Shown here in pieces: positions 33,574 to 42,191 of a stretch of 55,206 bases of DNA. The number at the start of each line of letters is the position of its first letter. Positions within the stretch are counted from its first letter, which is position 1. The notes under the pieces were generated by a model. That model did not search any database and was not told the DNA's origin. It was given only the letters and a program-made list of their open reading frames with translations. Location of the stretch: NCBI GenBank assembly GCA_020026155.1, contig JAHHQX010000011.1, positions 1 to 55,206 of the forward strand, in the 5' to 3' direction. The translations under genes were made by a program, and so were the position numbers. Source of the stretch: Actinobacillus sp. GTDB lineage: Bacteria; Pseudomonadota; Gammaproteobacteria; Enterobacterales; Pasteurellaceae.

Positions 33574-33700
33574 GAAAAAGAATAGGCGCAAAATATAAGG
33601 GTTTCTTTGATAAGCGTCAAGCAAATTTTTTCGAAAAGGACTAATTTTTTTAAAAAAAAGGAGTAAAATAACGGTTTTTTTGTAGTGGAGTATTAATTTT

Positions 33701-35458
33701 ATGCTAAAGACTTGGTTATCAAGTAAAAATGGACTGTTTGCGGTACGTCCATTCAGTGCTCTACGGGATAGTTTTCGTTTAGGTTACACTAAAAAAGATT
33801 TATTCCGTGATTTCGTCGCAGGTATAACGGTTGGGATTATCGCGATCCCACTTTCTATGGCATTGGCAATTGCGAGTGGTGTAGCCCCACAACATGGGCT
33901 TTATACCGCTATCGTGGCTGGCTTTATCATTGCATTGTTAGGGGGTTCACGTTTTAACATTTCTGGACCAACCGCCGCGTTCGTTGTAATTTTATATCCA
34001 ATTACCCAACAGTTTGGTTTAAGTGGACTGCTTATTGCAGGCTTAATGGCTGGGATAATTTTAGTAATCATGGCAATGTTGCGTTTAGGGCGATTGATTG
34101 AATATATTCCATTGCCAGTTACACTCGGTTTTACTTGTGGTATCGGGATTGTGATTGCGACATTGCAGATCAAAGATTTCCTTGGTTTGCACATTGCAAA
34201 AATGCCAGCAACCTATATTGGTAAAGTAGAAGCGCTTTTCCACGCATTACCAACCTTAAAAGTTGCCGATCTTGTGGTAGGTGTGATCACATTAATCGTA
34301 TTAACGCAATGGCGCCGTTTACGTTTACCGATTCCAGGACATCTTCCAGCGGTAATTATCGGTACTATCGTAGCCATGATCTTTGCACATTTTGGTTCTG
34401 AAGTAGCGACTATTGGTTCTTCTTTCACTTATACCTTACCAGACGGCACGACAGGACAAGGTATTCCAAACGTATTACCAGAATTCTCACTTCCTTGGAA
34501 TACACCAAATGCTGATGGCACAGTTACACATTGGACATTTGCAAAAGTACAATCTTTATTACCTGCTGCATTCTCTATGGCAGTGTTAGGTGCGATTGAA
34601 TCATTACTTTCTGCGGTAGTGTTAGATAACATGACCAGTACGAAACACCATTCTAATAATGAATTATTAGCTCAAGGGATTGGTAACATCGTGGCGCCAT
34701 TTATGGGCGGGATTACAGCAACTGCTGCGATTGCACGTTCTACAGCTAACGTAAAAGCAGGCGGTTATTCTCCAATTTCAAGTGTATTCCATTCATTACT
34801 TGTACTTTGTTCAGTCGTGTTCTTCGCGAAACAACTTTCGTACCTCCCATTAGCATCAATGGCAGCATTATTGATGGTTGTGGCTTGGAACATGGCAAAT
34901 GTTGGACCAATTATTCAGCTTATTCGCCGCTCAGGACGTAGTGAAATTGCGGTACTTTTCATCTGTATTTTCTTAACCGTTGTATTCGATATGGTTATCG
35001 CAATTACAGTGGGCGTATTACTTGCAAGCTTACTCTTTATTCGTACTATTGCTGAAATGACAAAACCAGTAGAACAAAAAGTACCAACGGATTTAGACAA
35101 CAATACCGTAATTTATCGTATTAACGGACCGCTTTTCTTCGCGGCAGCTGATAATCTTTTTGCTGAATTACATACCAAAATTCTTGAAGCAGATCATCCA
35201 GTGAAAAATATCATTTTACAATGTGATGCGGCAACTATTCTGGATGCGGGTGGTGTGCATGCCTTAATGCGATTTGTTCAAACGCTTAAACCAGGTCAAA
35301 CTTTATATATGACCAACATGCAATTCCAACCGCTACGTGCGATTGTAAAAGCAAAACATACACCAGAAATTAAAGCGATTAATTTCAGCTCAAGTCTTGA
35401 TCAAGCATTGAAAAAAATTCGCCGTAAAGAAGCGAAAAATATTGAAGTGCTAGAATAA
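33701..35458 (+). CDS. dauA: SulP family transporter DauA
   Basis: SLC26/SulP carrier, related to E. coli DauA (YchM), which transports C4-dicarboxylates such as succinate. It has 585 residues (E. coli 559). A transport domain of about 14 helices contains DFVAGITVGIIAIPLSMALAI and GGSRFNISGPTAAFVVI. A cytoplasmic STAS domain fills the last 130 residues (INGPLFFAAADNLFAEL, CDAATILDAGGVHAL). The N-terminus is longer than in E. coli by about 10 residues. It is a single gene ending at a hairpin made of the dispersed element. Confidence 0.92.
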   Translation: MLKTWLSSKNGLFAVRPFSALRDSFRLGYTKKDLFRDFVAGITVGIIAIPLSMALAIASGVAPQHGLYTAIVAGFIIALLGGSRFNISGPTAAFVVILYPITQQFGLSGLLIAGLMAGIILVIMAMLRLGRLIEYIPLPVTLGFTCGIGIVIATLQIKDFLGLHIAKMPATYIGKVEALFHALPTLKVADLVVGVITLIVLTQWRRLRLPIPGHLPAVIIGTIVAMIFAHFGSEVATIGSSFTYTLPDGTTGQGIPNVLPEFSLPWNTPNADGTVTHWTFAKVQSLLPAAFSMAVLGAIESLLSAVVLDNMTSTKHHSNNELLAQGIGNIVAPFMGGITATAAIARSTANVKAGGYSPISSVFHSLLVLCSVVFFAKQLSYLPLASMAALLMVVAWNMANVGPIIQLIRRSGRSEIAVLFICIFLTVVFDMVIAITVGVLLASLLFIRTIAEMTKPVEQKVPTDLDNNTVIYRINGPLFFAAADNLFAELHTKILEADHPVKNIILQCDAATILDAGGVHALMRFVQTLKPGQTLYMTNMQFQPLRAIVKAKHTPEIKAINFSSSLDQALKKIRRKEAKNIEVLE

Positions 35459-35472
35459 GATTAGCTTATCAC

Positions 35473-35520
35473 TACGCCACGATTTTCGTAAAAATTTATG
35501 GAAAATCGTGGCTTTTTTTT
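35473..35520 (+). terminator. dauA terminator formed by dispersed palindromic element, copy 6
   Basis: Perfect 12-bp arms GCCACGATTTTC (35476-35487) and GAAAATCGTGGC (35501-35512) flank the loop GTAAAAATTTATG, then eight T. It ends dauA and lies against the stop of the convergent pabA. Confidence 0.92.
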
Positions 35521-36112
35521 ATTTTATTGCCAACCAATTTTGCATTATCTGCAAACCAAATTCCGACATAATACTTTCTGGATGAAACTGAATGCCATAA
35601 ATTGGGAGAGATTTATGTTGATATGCCAGTATGACCTTATCATCACATTGTGCGGTGACGTCTAATGGAAAATCAGACGACATCTCTTTTACCGCCCAAG
35701 AATGATAAAGACCCACATAAAAATCTTTAGGTAAACCTGCAAAAAGTGAAGAAGGTGCGCTTACACGACAATATTTACGTTCGCCATGTCGTGGAGCCTG
35801 TAATTGTTTTAATTCGCCACCAAAAAATTCCCATAAACTTTGATGCCCAAGACAAACGCCTAGAATAGATTTAGATTGATGAAATTTATGATAAATTTCA
35901 AAAAGTTGAGGATAGGCTGAAGGCACGTCAGGACCAGGCGAAATCAAAATATGGCTAAAGGGCTCAATCAATGCCAAATCCACTTTCTCTACATCGCAAA
36001 CTTGAAAAGGAATTTCGCACTGGCGCAAAAGCTCAACGAGATTGTAAGTGAAAGAATCATGATTATTCACAAGAAAAACCGAGGGTTGTGTGGGAATGGG
36101 GTTCATCTGCAT
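35519..36112 (-). CDS. pabA: aminodeoxychorismate synthase glutamine amidotransferase
   Basis: Class I glutamine amidotransferase supplying ammonia to PabB for p-aminobenzoate and folate synthesis. It has 197 residues. The nucleophile Cys is in GVCLGHQS and the His/Glu pair in IQFHPESIM. The choice of PabA over TrpG rests on the neighbours: pabB and pabC start 67 bases away on the other strand. The first two residues MQ could be skipped (MNPIP start two codons on). Confidence 0.92.
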   Translation of the reverse strand: MQMNPIPTQPSVFLVNNHDSFTYNLVELLRQCEIPFQVCDVEKVDLALIEPFSHILISPGPDVPSAYPQLFEIYHKFHQSKSILGVCLGHQSLWEFFGGELKQLQAPRHGERKYCRVSAPSSLFAGLPKDFYVGLYHSWAVKEMSSDFPLDVTAQCDDKVILAYQHKSLPIYGIQFHPESIMSEFGLQIMQNWLAIK

Positions 36113-36178
36113 TGCGTTTCCTTTTCAAAATTGCATAAAATGGCGCATTATCCATTGTTTTTTTGATGAGTACCAGTT

Positions 36179-37165
36179 TTGCAAAATTTTATTTCCCAAG
36201 CAAATATCTACGGCACAAAGCGTCAGCCTTGTTTTTTTTACATTGATTTTGAACAGCAAAAACCCGTGATATTGCCCCTTGCTACGTTAGATCCTAAGCA
36301 AATTGCCTTTTCTTTCCCTGAAAAAAGGAATATCGAACCGCAATCGATTTCAATGAAATTAGAATGGAACGAGCTACCAAAGCCTATTGATTTTGAAACC
36401 TATCAGCAAGGATTTGATATCGTGCAAGCGGGCTTGAAACAGGGTAATTCGTACTTATTAAATTTAACTTTTCCTACGGAAGTTTTCCCGAATGCGACAT
36501 TGGAAGAAATTTTTTATGCGACCGATGCCCCTTTTAAATTGTATGTAGCAGGGCAGTTTGTTTGTTTTTCGCCAGAGGCGTTTGTTAAAACACAAAATAA
36601 TCAAATCCTAACCTTCCCAATGAAAGGAACCCTTACCACAACGTACGAATGTTTAGCCGAAGATAAAGCCGCATTACTTGCGAATGTTAAAGAGCAACGT
36701 GAGCATTATACGATTGTCGATCTTATGCGAAATGATCTGGCGATGGTGGCGCAGAATGTGCGGGTAAAACGGTTTCGCTATGTGGAAGAAATTGTGACAG
36801 GCAAAAATATTATTTTGCAAACGAGCTCAGAGATTTGCGGGGATCTTGGTGAAAATTGGCAAGATCGATTAGGTGATATGATCGCAACCCTACTTCCCGC
36901 GGGATCAATCAGTGGCGCGCCGAAAGAAAAAACGGTTGAAATTATCCAAAATGCCGAACGACAAGAACGAGGCTACTACACTGGGATTTTTGGCTATTTT
37001 GATGGAGAAGATCTGCATAGTGCCGTGGCAATCCGCTTTATTGAAAAACGAGGCGAACGGTATTTTTTCCATAGTGGTGGTGGCATTACTTTGCATAGCC
37101 ATGTACGGGAAGAATATGCCGAACTCCTTGCCAAAGTGCGCTTTCCGCAGCGTGAGGTCTTATGA
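36179..37165 (+). CDS. pabB: aminodeoxychorismate synthase component I (TTG start)
   Basis: Chorismate-binding enzyme that, with PabA, makes 4-amino-4-deoxychorismate. It has 328 residues, shorter than E. coli PabB (453) and lacking its N-terminal part, as I recall for Haemophilus PabB. Core motifs are FPMKGTLTT with the catalytic Lys, IVDLMRNDLAMV, LPAGSISGAPK and HSGGGIT. The first start in frame is TTG at 36179, because a TGA lies 12 bases upstream; an ATG at 36166 is in another frame. It overlaps pabC by 4 bases. Confidence 0.92.
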   Translation: MQNFISQANIYGTKRQPCFFYIDFEQQKPVILPLATLDPKQIAFSFPEKRNIEPQSISMKLEWNELPKPIDFETYQQGFDIVQAGLKQGNSYLLNLTFPTEVFPNATLEEIFYATDAPFKLYVAGQFVCFSPEAFVKTQNNQILTFPMKGTLTTTYECLAEDKAALLANVKEQREHYTIVDLMRNDLAMVAQNVRVKRFRYVEEIVTGKNIILQTSSEICGDLGENWQDRLGDMIATLLPAGSISGAPKEKTVEIIQNAERQERGYYTGIFGYFDGEDLHSAVAIRFIEKRGERYFFHSGGGITLHSHVREEYAELLAKVRFPQREVL

Positions 37166-37746
37166 TATTTCCCCTTTTTGAAACATTTCGTTATGAAAAT
37201 GGGCAGCTTTATCACCTTGATTTTCATCTGGAACGCTACCAACGCAGCATTTGGGAATTTTTTGGAAAACATATTCACGCCCCGATTTTCGAAGAAATTT
37301 TTATGCAATTTGTGCAGTATCAGCAATTACCCCAAACGGGACTTTACCGTTTACGCTTGGCGTATAATCTAACGAACTTTGATTTACAAATTTTTCCGTA
37401 CGAACGCAAAGTTTATCGGGCATTTAAACCGATCGAGTGTGATGACATTAATTACCACCTAAAATTCACCGATCGCCATCATTTACAAAAATTATTGGCT
37501 CAAAAAGATGAGGCAGATGAAGTGATTATCATAAAAAATGGATGCGTCACCGATTGCACGATTGGTAATTTAGTTTTCCGTTCGGGTAACAGTTGGTTTA
37601 CACCTAATACGCCACTGCTTGCGGGAACGCAACGGGCTTATTTATTGGCAACCCAGCAAATACAATCTGTACCGATTCGGCAAAATGATTTAAACCAATT
37701 TGAAGAAGTCCGCCTGATTAATGCGTTAAATCCTTTAAACTTATAG
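37162..37746 (+). CDS. pabC: aminodeoxychorismate lyase, short form
   Basis: PLP-dependent class IV enzyme that releases pyruvate and p-aminobenzoate. At 194 residues it is clearly shorter than E. coli PabC (269). The N-terminal FETFRYENGQLYHLDFHLER and the lysine in YHLKFTDRHHL (likely Schiff base) are typical, as is the C-terminal CTIGNLVF. It overlaps pabB by 4 bases (ATGA). A copy of the dispersed element (37275-37306) lies in its coding sequence. Confidence 0.88.
   Translation: MIFPLFETFRYENGQLYHLDFHLERYQRSIWEFFGKHIHAPIFEEIFMQFVQYQQLPQTGLYRLRLAYNLTNFDLQIFPYERKVYRAFKPIECDDINYHLKFTDRHHLQKLLAQKDEADEVIIIKNGCVTDCTIGNLVFRSGNSWFTPNTPLLAGTQRAYLLATQQIQSVPIRQNDLNQFEEVRLINALNPLNL
37275..37306 (+). 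repeat. dispersed palindromic element, copy 7, inside pabC
   Basis: TCACGCCCCGATTTTCG followed by AAGAAATTTTTATGC, a good match to the left arm and loop of the element. It encodes the residues HAPIFEEIFMQ in frame. No right arm. Confidence 0.5.
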
Positions 37747-37787
37747 AGAAATGGCTATAATTGTTTTATTTAAGTAAGGAGAAAAAA

Positions 37788-38177
37788 ATGACAAAAATCA
37801 TTCATACTGAAAAAGCACCTGCTGCGATTGGTCCTTATGTACAAGCAGTAGAAGCGGGTAATATGTTATACACCTCAGGACAAATTCCTGTCGATCCAGC
37901 AACGGGTAACGTAAGTGATGATATCGCTACTCAAGCACGTCAGTCTTTGGAAAATATCAAAGCAATCGTCGAAGAAGCAGGATTAGCGGTACGCGATATT
38001 ATTAAAACCACTATTTTCGTTAAAGATCTGAATGACTTTGCGACAGTAAATGAAGTGTACCAAGCTTTCTTTAGTGCAAACAAACATCCAAGTTTCCCAG
38101 CACGTTCTTGCGTGGAAGTCGCACGTTTACCAAAAGACGTAAAAATTGAAATTGAAGCGATTGCTTTCCGCAAATAG
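37788..38177 (+). CDS. ridA: enamine/imine deaminase RidA
   Basis: Small trimeric enzyme that removes reactive enamine/imine intermediates made by PLP enzymes. It has 129 residues (E. coli 128) from the ATG at 37788, which is preceded by AAGGAG at 37776-37781; a longer in-frame reading from 37761 lacks support. The Rid signature PARSCVEVARLPKDVKIEIEAIA with the active-site Arg is present. It follows the PLP enzyme PabC by 41 bases. Confidence 0.96.
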   Translation: MTKIIHTEKAPAAIGPYVQAVEAGNMLYTSGQIPVDPATGNVSDDIATQARQSLENIKAIVEEAGLAVRDIIKTTIFVKDLNDFATVNEVYQAFFSANKHPSFPARSCVEVARLPKDVKIEIEAIAFRK

Positions 38178-38198
38178 TGGCATAAAACCCTGTTTCCC

Positions 38199-38237
38199 AA
38201 AATCCCTCTTCTTTATCTAAGGAGAGGGATTTTTTTA
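38199..38237 (+). terminator. ridA terminator
   Basis: Stem ATCCCTCT / AGAGGGAT (38202-38209, 38223-38230) with a 13-base loop and seven T. Confidence 0.9.
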
Positions 38238-38400
38238 TGTCGTGTAACAAAACGGTAAAAAGGATGAAAAGATAAAAAAACTGTTTGTAAAGTAATCGCG
38301 TTAAATGGTCGAACCAGTTTAAAAAATATCGCTTTTACACTAGGTTTACTTTTATCATTGTCGCCAATTTCACGCTTAAGAAAAAATAGAAAGGATTATT

Positions 38401-40395
38401 ATGAAACTCTCAAAACTCTCTCTTCTTTTAGTTTCGCTTTATTCAGTCAATACTTTTGCACAAAACGTGGTGGTATTCGGCGATAGTTTAAGTGATATTG
38501 GGCAGAAAGGTTGGTTGCATGCAGCAACTTACAATAAACCAGATGGTCAATCAAATAAACTTTACGCTCAAGATATTGATCCAACATTAAAATCTTCTAC
38601 AAAAGGTGGGACAGATTACGCGTTTAGTGGCGGGGTGATTGATGGAGCAAATTTTGCAAATCCAGCCGCGCTTTCTAAAGTGCCGACCGTAGTGGTATCA
38701 GGTCAAATCCAACAATATCTTAAACATGGCGTAGATAAAAATGCGATGCATATCGTTTGGGCAGGTGGTAATGATATGGCGGCAATCTTGAAAGGTATTC
38801 AAGGAAAATTAGCGAGTGCATTACCAACTCCAGAACAAGTTAAAGCAGCAAAAGAAGCGATGGCAAAAAAATTAACTGATATTGGGTCATCATTAGAACA
38901 GGGAGTGAAAGCTGGTAAAATTTCTCCAGAAAGAGCAAAAAAAATGCTGGATAGTGCGAAAGAATCTGCACAAAAACAAGCAGCTGCTCAAGAAAAAGCC
39001 GTTATACAAAAAGCAGTATCCCAGCTTATGACTCCACAAAATATGGCAGCCTTACAAGGTAAAGTAGGGGCAATGGCAAAACAAATGGCACAAAATGTTG
39101 CAATGTTACAAAAAGCTGGTGTGAACCAAATTATTTTACCAACCATTCCGAACGTTAGTTTTACGCCAGAATTCCAAAAATTACTCGCGAGTGCACCAGC
39201 GAGCGCACGTGGTCAAATTGAACAGGTTGCAGCGATGTTTACTGATTTCGTAAACCGTAGTATTACCGCAGGGGTGAACCAAGCAGGGCATAATATTGTA
39301 CGTATCAATACCAATGCACTCTTTGAAGATATGATCAAACATCCGCAAAATTATGGATTAAAATATGTTAAAGGTGATGCGTGCGGAGATAAAAGTAGTG
39401 CTATGGGACAATGTACCAGTGTACCAGCTGATGCGGATAGTTATCTCTTTGCTGACCCGTTCCATCCAGGTCCAGTCGCACATAAAGCTTTTGCGGATTA
39501 TGTATTAAACGTAGTCAATACACCAAAAGCCTTTGCGGTGTTACCAACCTTACTTCAACAACAAACCGAAATGAGTTTAGATCATTTACGCCATAATGAT
39601 GTACTTAACTCAAACTATTCAGGTCTACAAGTAAGCGTTGCTCATGATCAAGCAAAAAATGTCCACATGACGCATTTAAACGTAGCATTCCATTTCAATC
39701 CAAATTGGCAATGGCAAGTACAGGTGAGTGAAGGTCGCAACCATCTAGATAATTACCAACAAACTTATTTAAGTAACCGTTCTATCGTTGCGGATACTGC
39801 ATTACGTTATAACGGCGATAACTACTGGTTAGGTGCTTTAGCAGGGGTTAACCGTGGTAAGTTCTACGCAGATCGTATGAATCCAATTGGACTTTCTACT
39901 CACGAACAACAAGCTCATACCTCAGGTAAAGATTTCCACTTCGGCGTATATGGTGGCTATGCATGGAATCTTGATCCAATGACCTTAATTGCAAGTGCTG
40001 ATTTAACCCAAAGCTTTAAACACATTGAAGGATTCAATACGGGTAACGATCCGCTTATGCAAATGTATATTCAAGATCGCACCCAAAATAGCTTGGTATC
40101 AGGTGTCGAATTAGAAACACGCTTTAACCTAGACAGTTTCAAACCGTATGTTCGTACTCGTTTAAGTCGTGAATGGCATCGCTCAGTAGAATCTGTTGAT
40201 GCATATTACAACGGAAGCGTATTTAATACCGATATTGCGAAATTAAAACCTTACACTTGGAATGTTCAAGCGGGTGTGCTTTACCAACCAACTGACTTGC
40301 CAGTTTCAGCAAGCGTAAGCGTAGTTCGTGATCTTAAACAGCCGCTTTTACCTCGTAATACAGTGTATCGAGCAAGTTTAAGTTATCATTTCTAA
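38401..40395 (+). CDS. GDSL-family autotransporter esterase/lipase
   Basis: A 664-residue surface protein. A signal peptide ends at about residue 20 (YSVNTFA). The catalytic domain has GDS in VVFGDSLSDIG, Gly in DYAFSGGV, Asn in VWAGGNDM and the Asp/His pair in DPFHPGPVAHKAF. From about residue 390 a beta-barrel of about 275 residues ends in SYHF, with the terminal Phe of outer-membrane proteins. It is like EstA/ApeE. An Ala/Lys/Gln-rich helical stretch at about residues 145-230 sits within the passenger. AAAGGA precedes the ATG. It is monocistronic. Confidence 0.92.
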   Translation: MKLSKLSLLLVSLYSVNTFAQNVVVFGDSLSDIGQKGWLHAATYNKPDGQSNKLYAQDIDPTLKSSTKGGTDYAFSGGVIDGANFANPAALSKVPTVVVSGQIQQYLKHGVDKNAMHIVWAGGNDMAAILKGIQGKLASALPTPEQVKAAKEAMAKKLTDIGSSLEQGVKAGKISPERAKKMLDSAKESAQKQAAAQEKAVIQKAVSQLMTPQNMAALQGKVGAMAKQMAQNVAMLQKAGVNQIILPTIPNVSFTPEFQKLLASAPASARGQIEQVAAMFTDFVNRSITAGVNQAGHNIVRINTNALFEDMIKHPQNYGLKYVKGDACGDKSSAMGQCTSVPADADSYLFADPFHPGPVAHKAFADYVLNVVNTPKAFAVLPTLLQQQTEMSLDHLRHNDVLNSNYSGLQVSVAHDQAKNVHMTHLNVAFHFNPNWQWQVQVSEGRNHLDNYQQTYLSNRSIVADTALRYNGDNYWLGALAGVNRGKFYADRMNPIGLSTHEQQAHTSGKDFHFGVYGGYAWNLDPMTLIASADLTQSFKHIEGFNTGNDPLMQMYIQDRTQNSLVSGVELETRFNLDSFKPYVRTRLSREWHRSVESVDAYYNGSVFNTDIAKLKPYTWNVQAGVLYQPTDLPVSASVSVVRDLKQPLLPRNTVYRASLSYHF

Positions 40396-40424
40396 TTTTA
40401 GATAAATAGAAAATTCCCTCTAGG

Positions 40425-40476
40425 CGCGGTGGTTTTTGCAAGTTTTTTTGCTAAAATGCACCGCGTTTTTTATTTT
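40425..40476 (+). terminator. terminator after the autotransporter
   Basis: Outer stem CGCGGTG / CACCGCG (40425-40431, 40459-40465) with an inner GCAA...TTGC stem, followed by TTTTTTATTTTT. It lies just before pflA (40492), so pflA needs a promoter within or just after it, or read-through. Confidence 0.8.
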
Positions 40477-40491
40477 TATTGAGGAAACTTT

Positions 40492-41232
40492 ATGACGGTA
40501 CTTGCACGTTACCATTCTTACGAATCTTGCGGTACGGTAGATGGACCAGGCATTCGTTTTATTTTATTTTTACAGGGTTGCTTAATGCGATGCCAATATT
40601 GCCATAACCGCGATACTTGGGATCTGCATGGGGGTAAAGAAATATCAGTTGAAGAACTCATGAAAGAGGTGGTTACCTATCGCCATTTTATGAAAGCAAC
40701 AGGTGGTGGCGTTACGGCATCTGGAGGGGAAGCAGTATTACAAGCTGAGTTTGTGCGCGATTGGTTCCGTGCTTGTAAAGCAGAAGGAATTAACACTTGT
40801 TTAGACACTAACGGTTTTGTACGCCATTATGATCAAGTCATTGATGAACTACTGGATGTCACCGATCTTGTTCTTCTCGACCTTAAACAACTTAATGATA
40901 CCATTCATCAAAACCTTATCGGCGTATCTAATAAACGTACCTTAGAATTTGCAAAATATCTAGAAAAACGCCAAATTCCAGTATGGATCCGTTATGTCGT
41001 AGTGCCAGGATATACCGATTTTGATGAAGATATTCATAAGCTCGGCAAATTTGTATCAACCATGAAAAACGTTGAAAAAGTAGATTTATTGCCGTATCAC
41101 AAACTTGGTATGCACAAATGGGAAACCATGGGCGAAGAATATAAATTAAAAGATGTTAATCCACCAACCAAAGAAAGCCTTGAACATATCAAAGAAATTC
41201 TCGAAAGTTACGGCTTAACGGTGAAATATTAA
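40492..41232 (+). CDS. pflA: pyruvate formate-lyase activating enzyme
   Basis: Radical SAM enzyme that puts the glycyl radical on pyruvate formate-lyase during anaerobic growth. It has 246 residues, as in E. coli. The cluster motif CLMRCQYCHNRDTW (CxxxCxxC) is at about residue 30, and TGGGVTASGGEA is the SAM-binding block. GAGG precedes the ATG. The substrate gene pflB is not adjacent; the neighbour upstream is the autotransporter. Confidence 0.97.
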   Translation: MTVLARYHSYESCGTVDGPGIRFILFLQGCLMRCQYCHNRDTWDLHGGKEISVEELMKEVVTYRHFMKATGGGVTASGGEAVLQAEFVRDWFRACKAEGINTCLDTNGFVRHYDQVIDELLDVTDLVLLDLKQLNDTIHQNLIGVSNKRTLEFAKYLEKRQIPVWIRYVVVPGYTDFDEDIHKLGKFVSTMKNVEKVDLLPYHKLGMHKWETMGEEYKLKDVNPPTKESLEHIKEILESYGLTVKY

Positions 41233-41250
41233 AACAGCAAAATTAGCTTA

Positions 41251-41279
41251 AAAAAAGTGCGACCGATGGTCGCATTTTT
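41251..41279 (+). terminator. pflA terminator
   Basis: Stem TGCGACC / GGTCGCA with loop GAT (41258-41274), A run before and T run after. Confidence 0.9.
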
Positions 41280-41366
41280 GTTTATATACCTCTATAATGA
41301 ACGAGTTTTGAACGAAATGTTTCATTATTTTTAATAATAAAATCATATAATTATTTGGAGAAACTT

Positions 41367-42182
41367 ATGCGGTTAATACCTTTAATGGACGACGCTCAAG
41401 TGAGCGAATGGGCGGCAAATTACATTGTTGAACGTATCAATCAATTTCAACCAACGCCAGAGCGTCCTTTTGTTCTTGGTCTTCCGACTGGCGGAACTCC
41501 ACTCGCAACTTATAAAAAACTCATTAAACGTTATCAAGAAGGTAAAGTCAGTTTTAAAAATGTCGTGACGTTTAATATGGATGAATACGTTGATTTACCT
41601 GAAGATCATCCACAAAGTTATCACTATTTTATGTATCATAACTTTTTCAATCACATTGATATTCCAAAAGAAAATATTAACATCCTCAATGGGAATGCAA
41701 AAAATTATGAAGAAGAATGCCAACGGTATGAAGACAAAATTCGCCAATATGGAAAAATACATCTCTTCATGGGCGGTGTAGGCACCGATGGACACATCGC
41801 TTTTAATGAACCTGCCTCATCACTTTCATCTCGCACCCGAATTAAAACCCTCACTGAAGAAACGCGTATTGCAAACTCCCGCTTTTTTGATCACCATCTT
41901 GATGAAGTCCCTAAATATGCCCTTACCATTGGCGTTGGAACTTTATTAGATGCAGAAGAAGTCATGCTATTAGTCACAGGTTATAATAAAGCACTCGCAT
42001 TGCAAGCTGGTGTTGAAGGCGCAGTAAACCATTTATGGACGGTTAGCGCGCTTCAACTTCACCCACAATGTATTATTGTCTGCGATGAAAAAGCAACGCA
42101 AGAATTGAAAGTGAAAACCGTTAAATATTTTAAAGCGTTAGAACACGCAGCGATTTGCTCCGTTGCTAAAACTGAAAATTAG
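41367..42182 (+). CDS. nagB: glucosamine-6-phosphate deaminase
   Basis: Converts glucosamine-6-phosphate to fructose-6-phosphate and ammonia, the last step of amino sugar use. It has 271 residues from the ATG at 41367, aligning with E. coli NagB from MRLIPL. An upstream TTG at 41355 overlaps the GGAG ribosome site and is not the start. LPTGGTPL, FNMDEYV and GGVGTDGHIAFNEPASS are the family motifs. A TATAAT at 41293-41298 may be its promoter. nagA follows after 9 bases. Confidence 0.97.
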   Translation: MRLIPLMDDAQVSEWAANYIVERINQFQPTPERPFVLGLPTGGTPLATYKKLIKRYQEGKVSFKNVVTFNMDEYVDLPEDHPQSYHYFMYHNFFNHIDIPKENINILNGNAKNYEEECQRYEDKIRQYGKIHLFMGGVGTDGHIAFNEPASSLSSRTRIKTLTEETRIANSRFFDHHLDEVPKYALTIGVGTLLDAEEVMLLVTGYNKALALQAGVEGAVNHLWTVSALQLHPQCIIVCDEKATQELKVKTVKYFKALEHAAICSVAKTEN

Positions 42183-42191
42183 GAGGAAATT

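Noticed and set aside
41299..41366. A possible NagC operator upstream of nagB
   Set aside because: The AT-rich inverted bases around 41310-41345 do not give a convincing match to the known NagC site.
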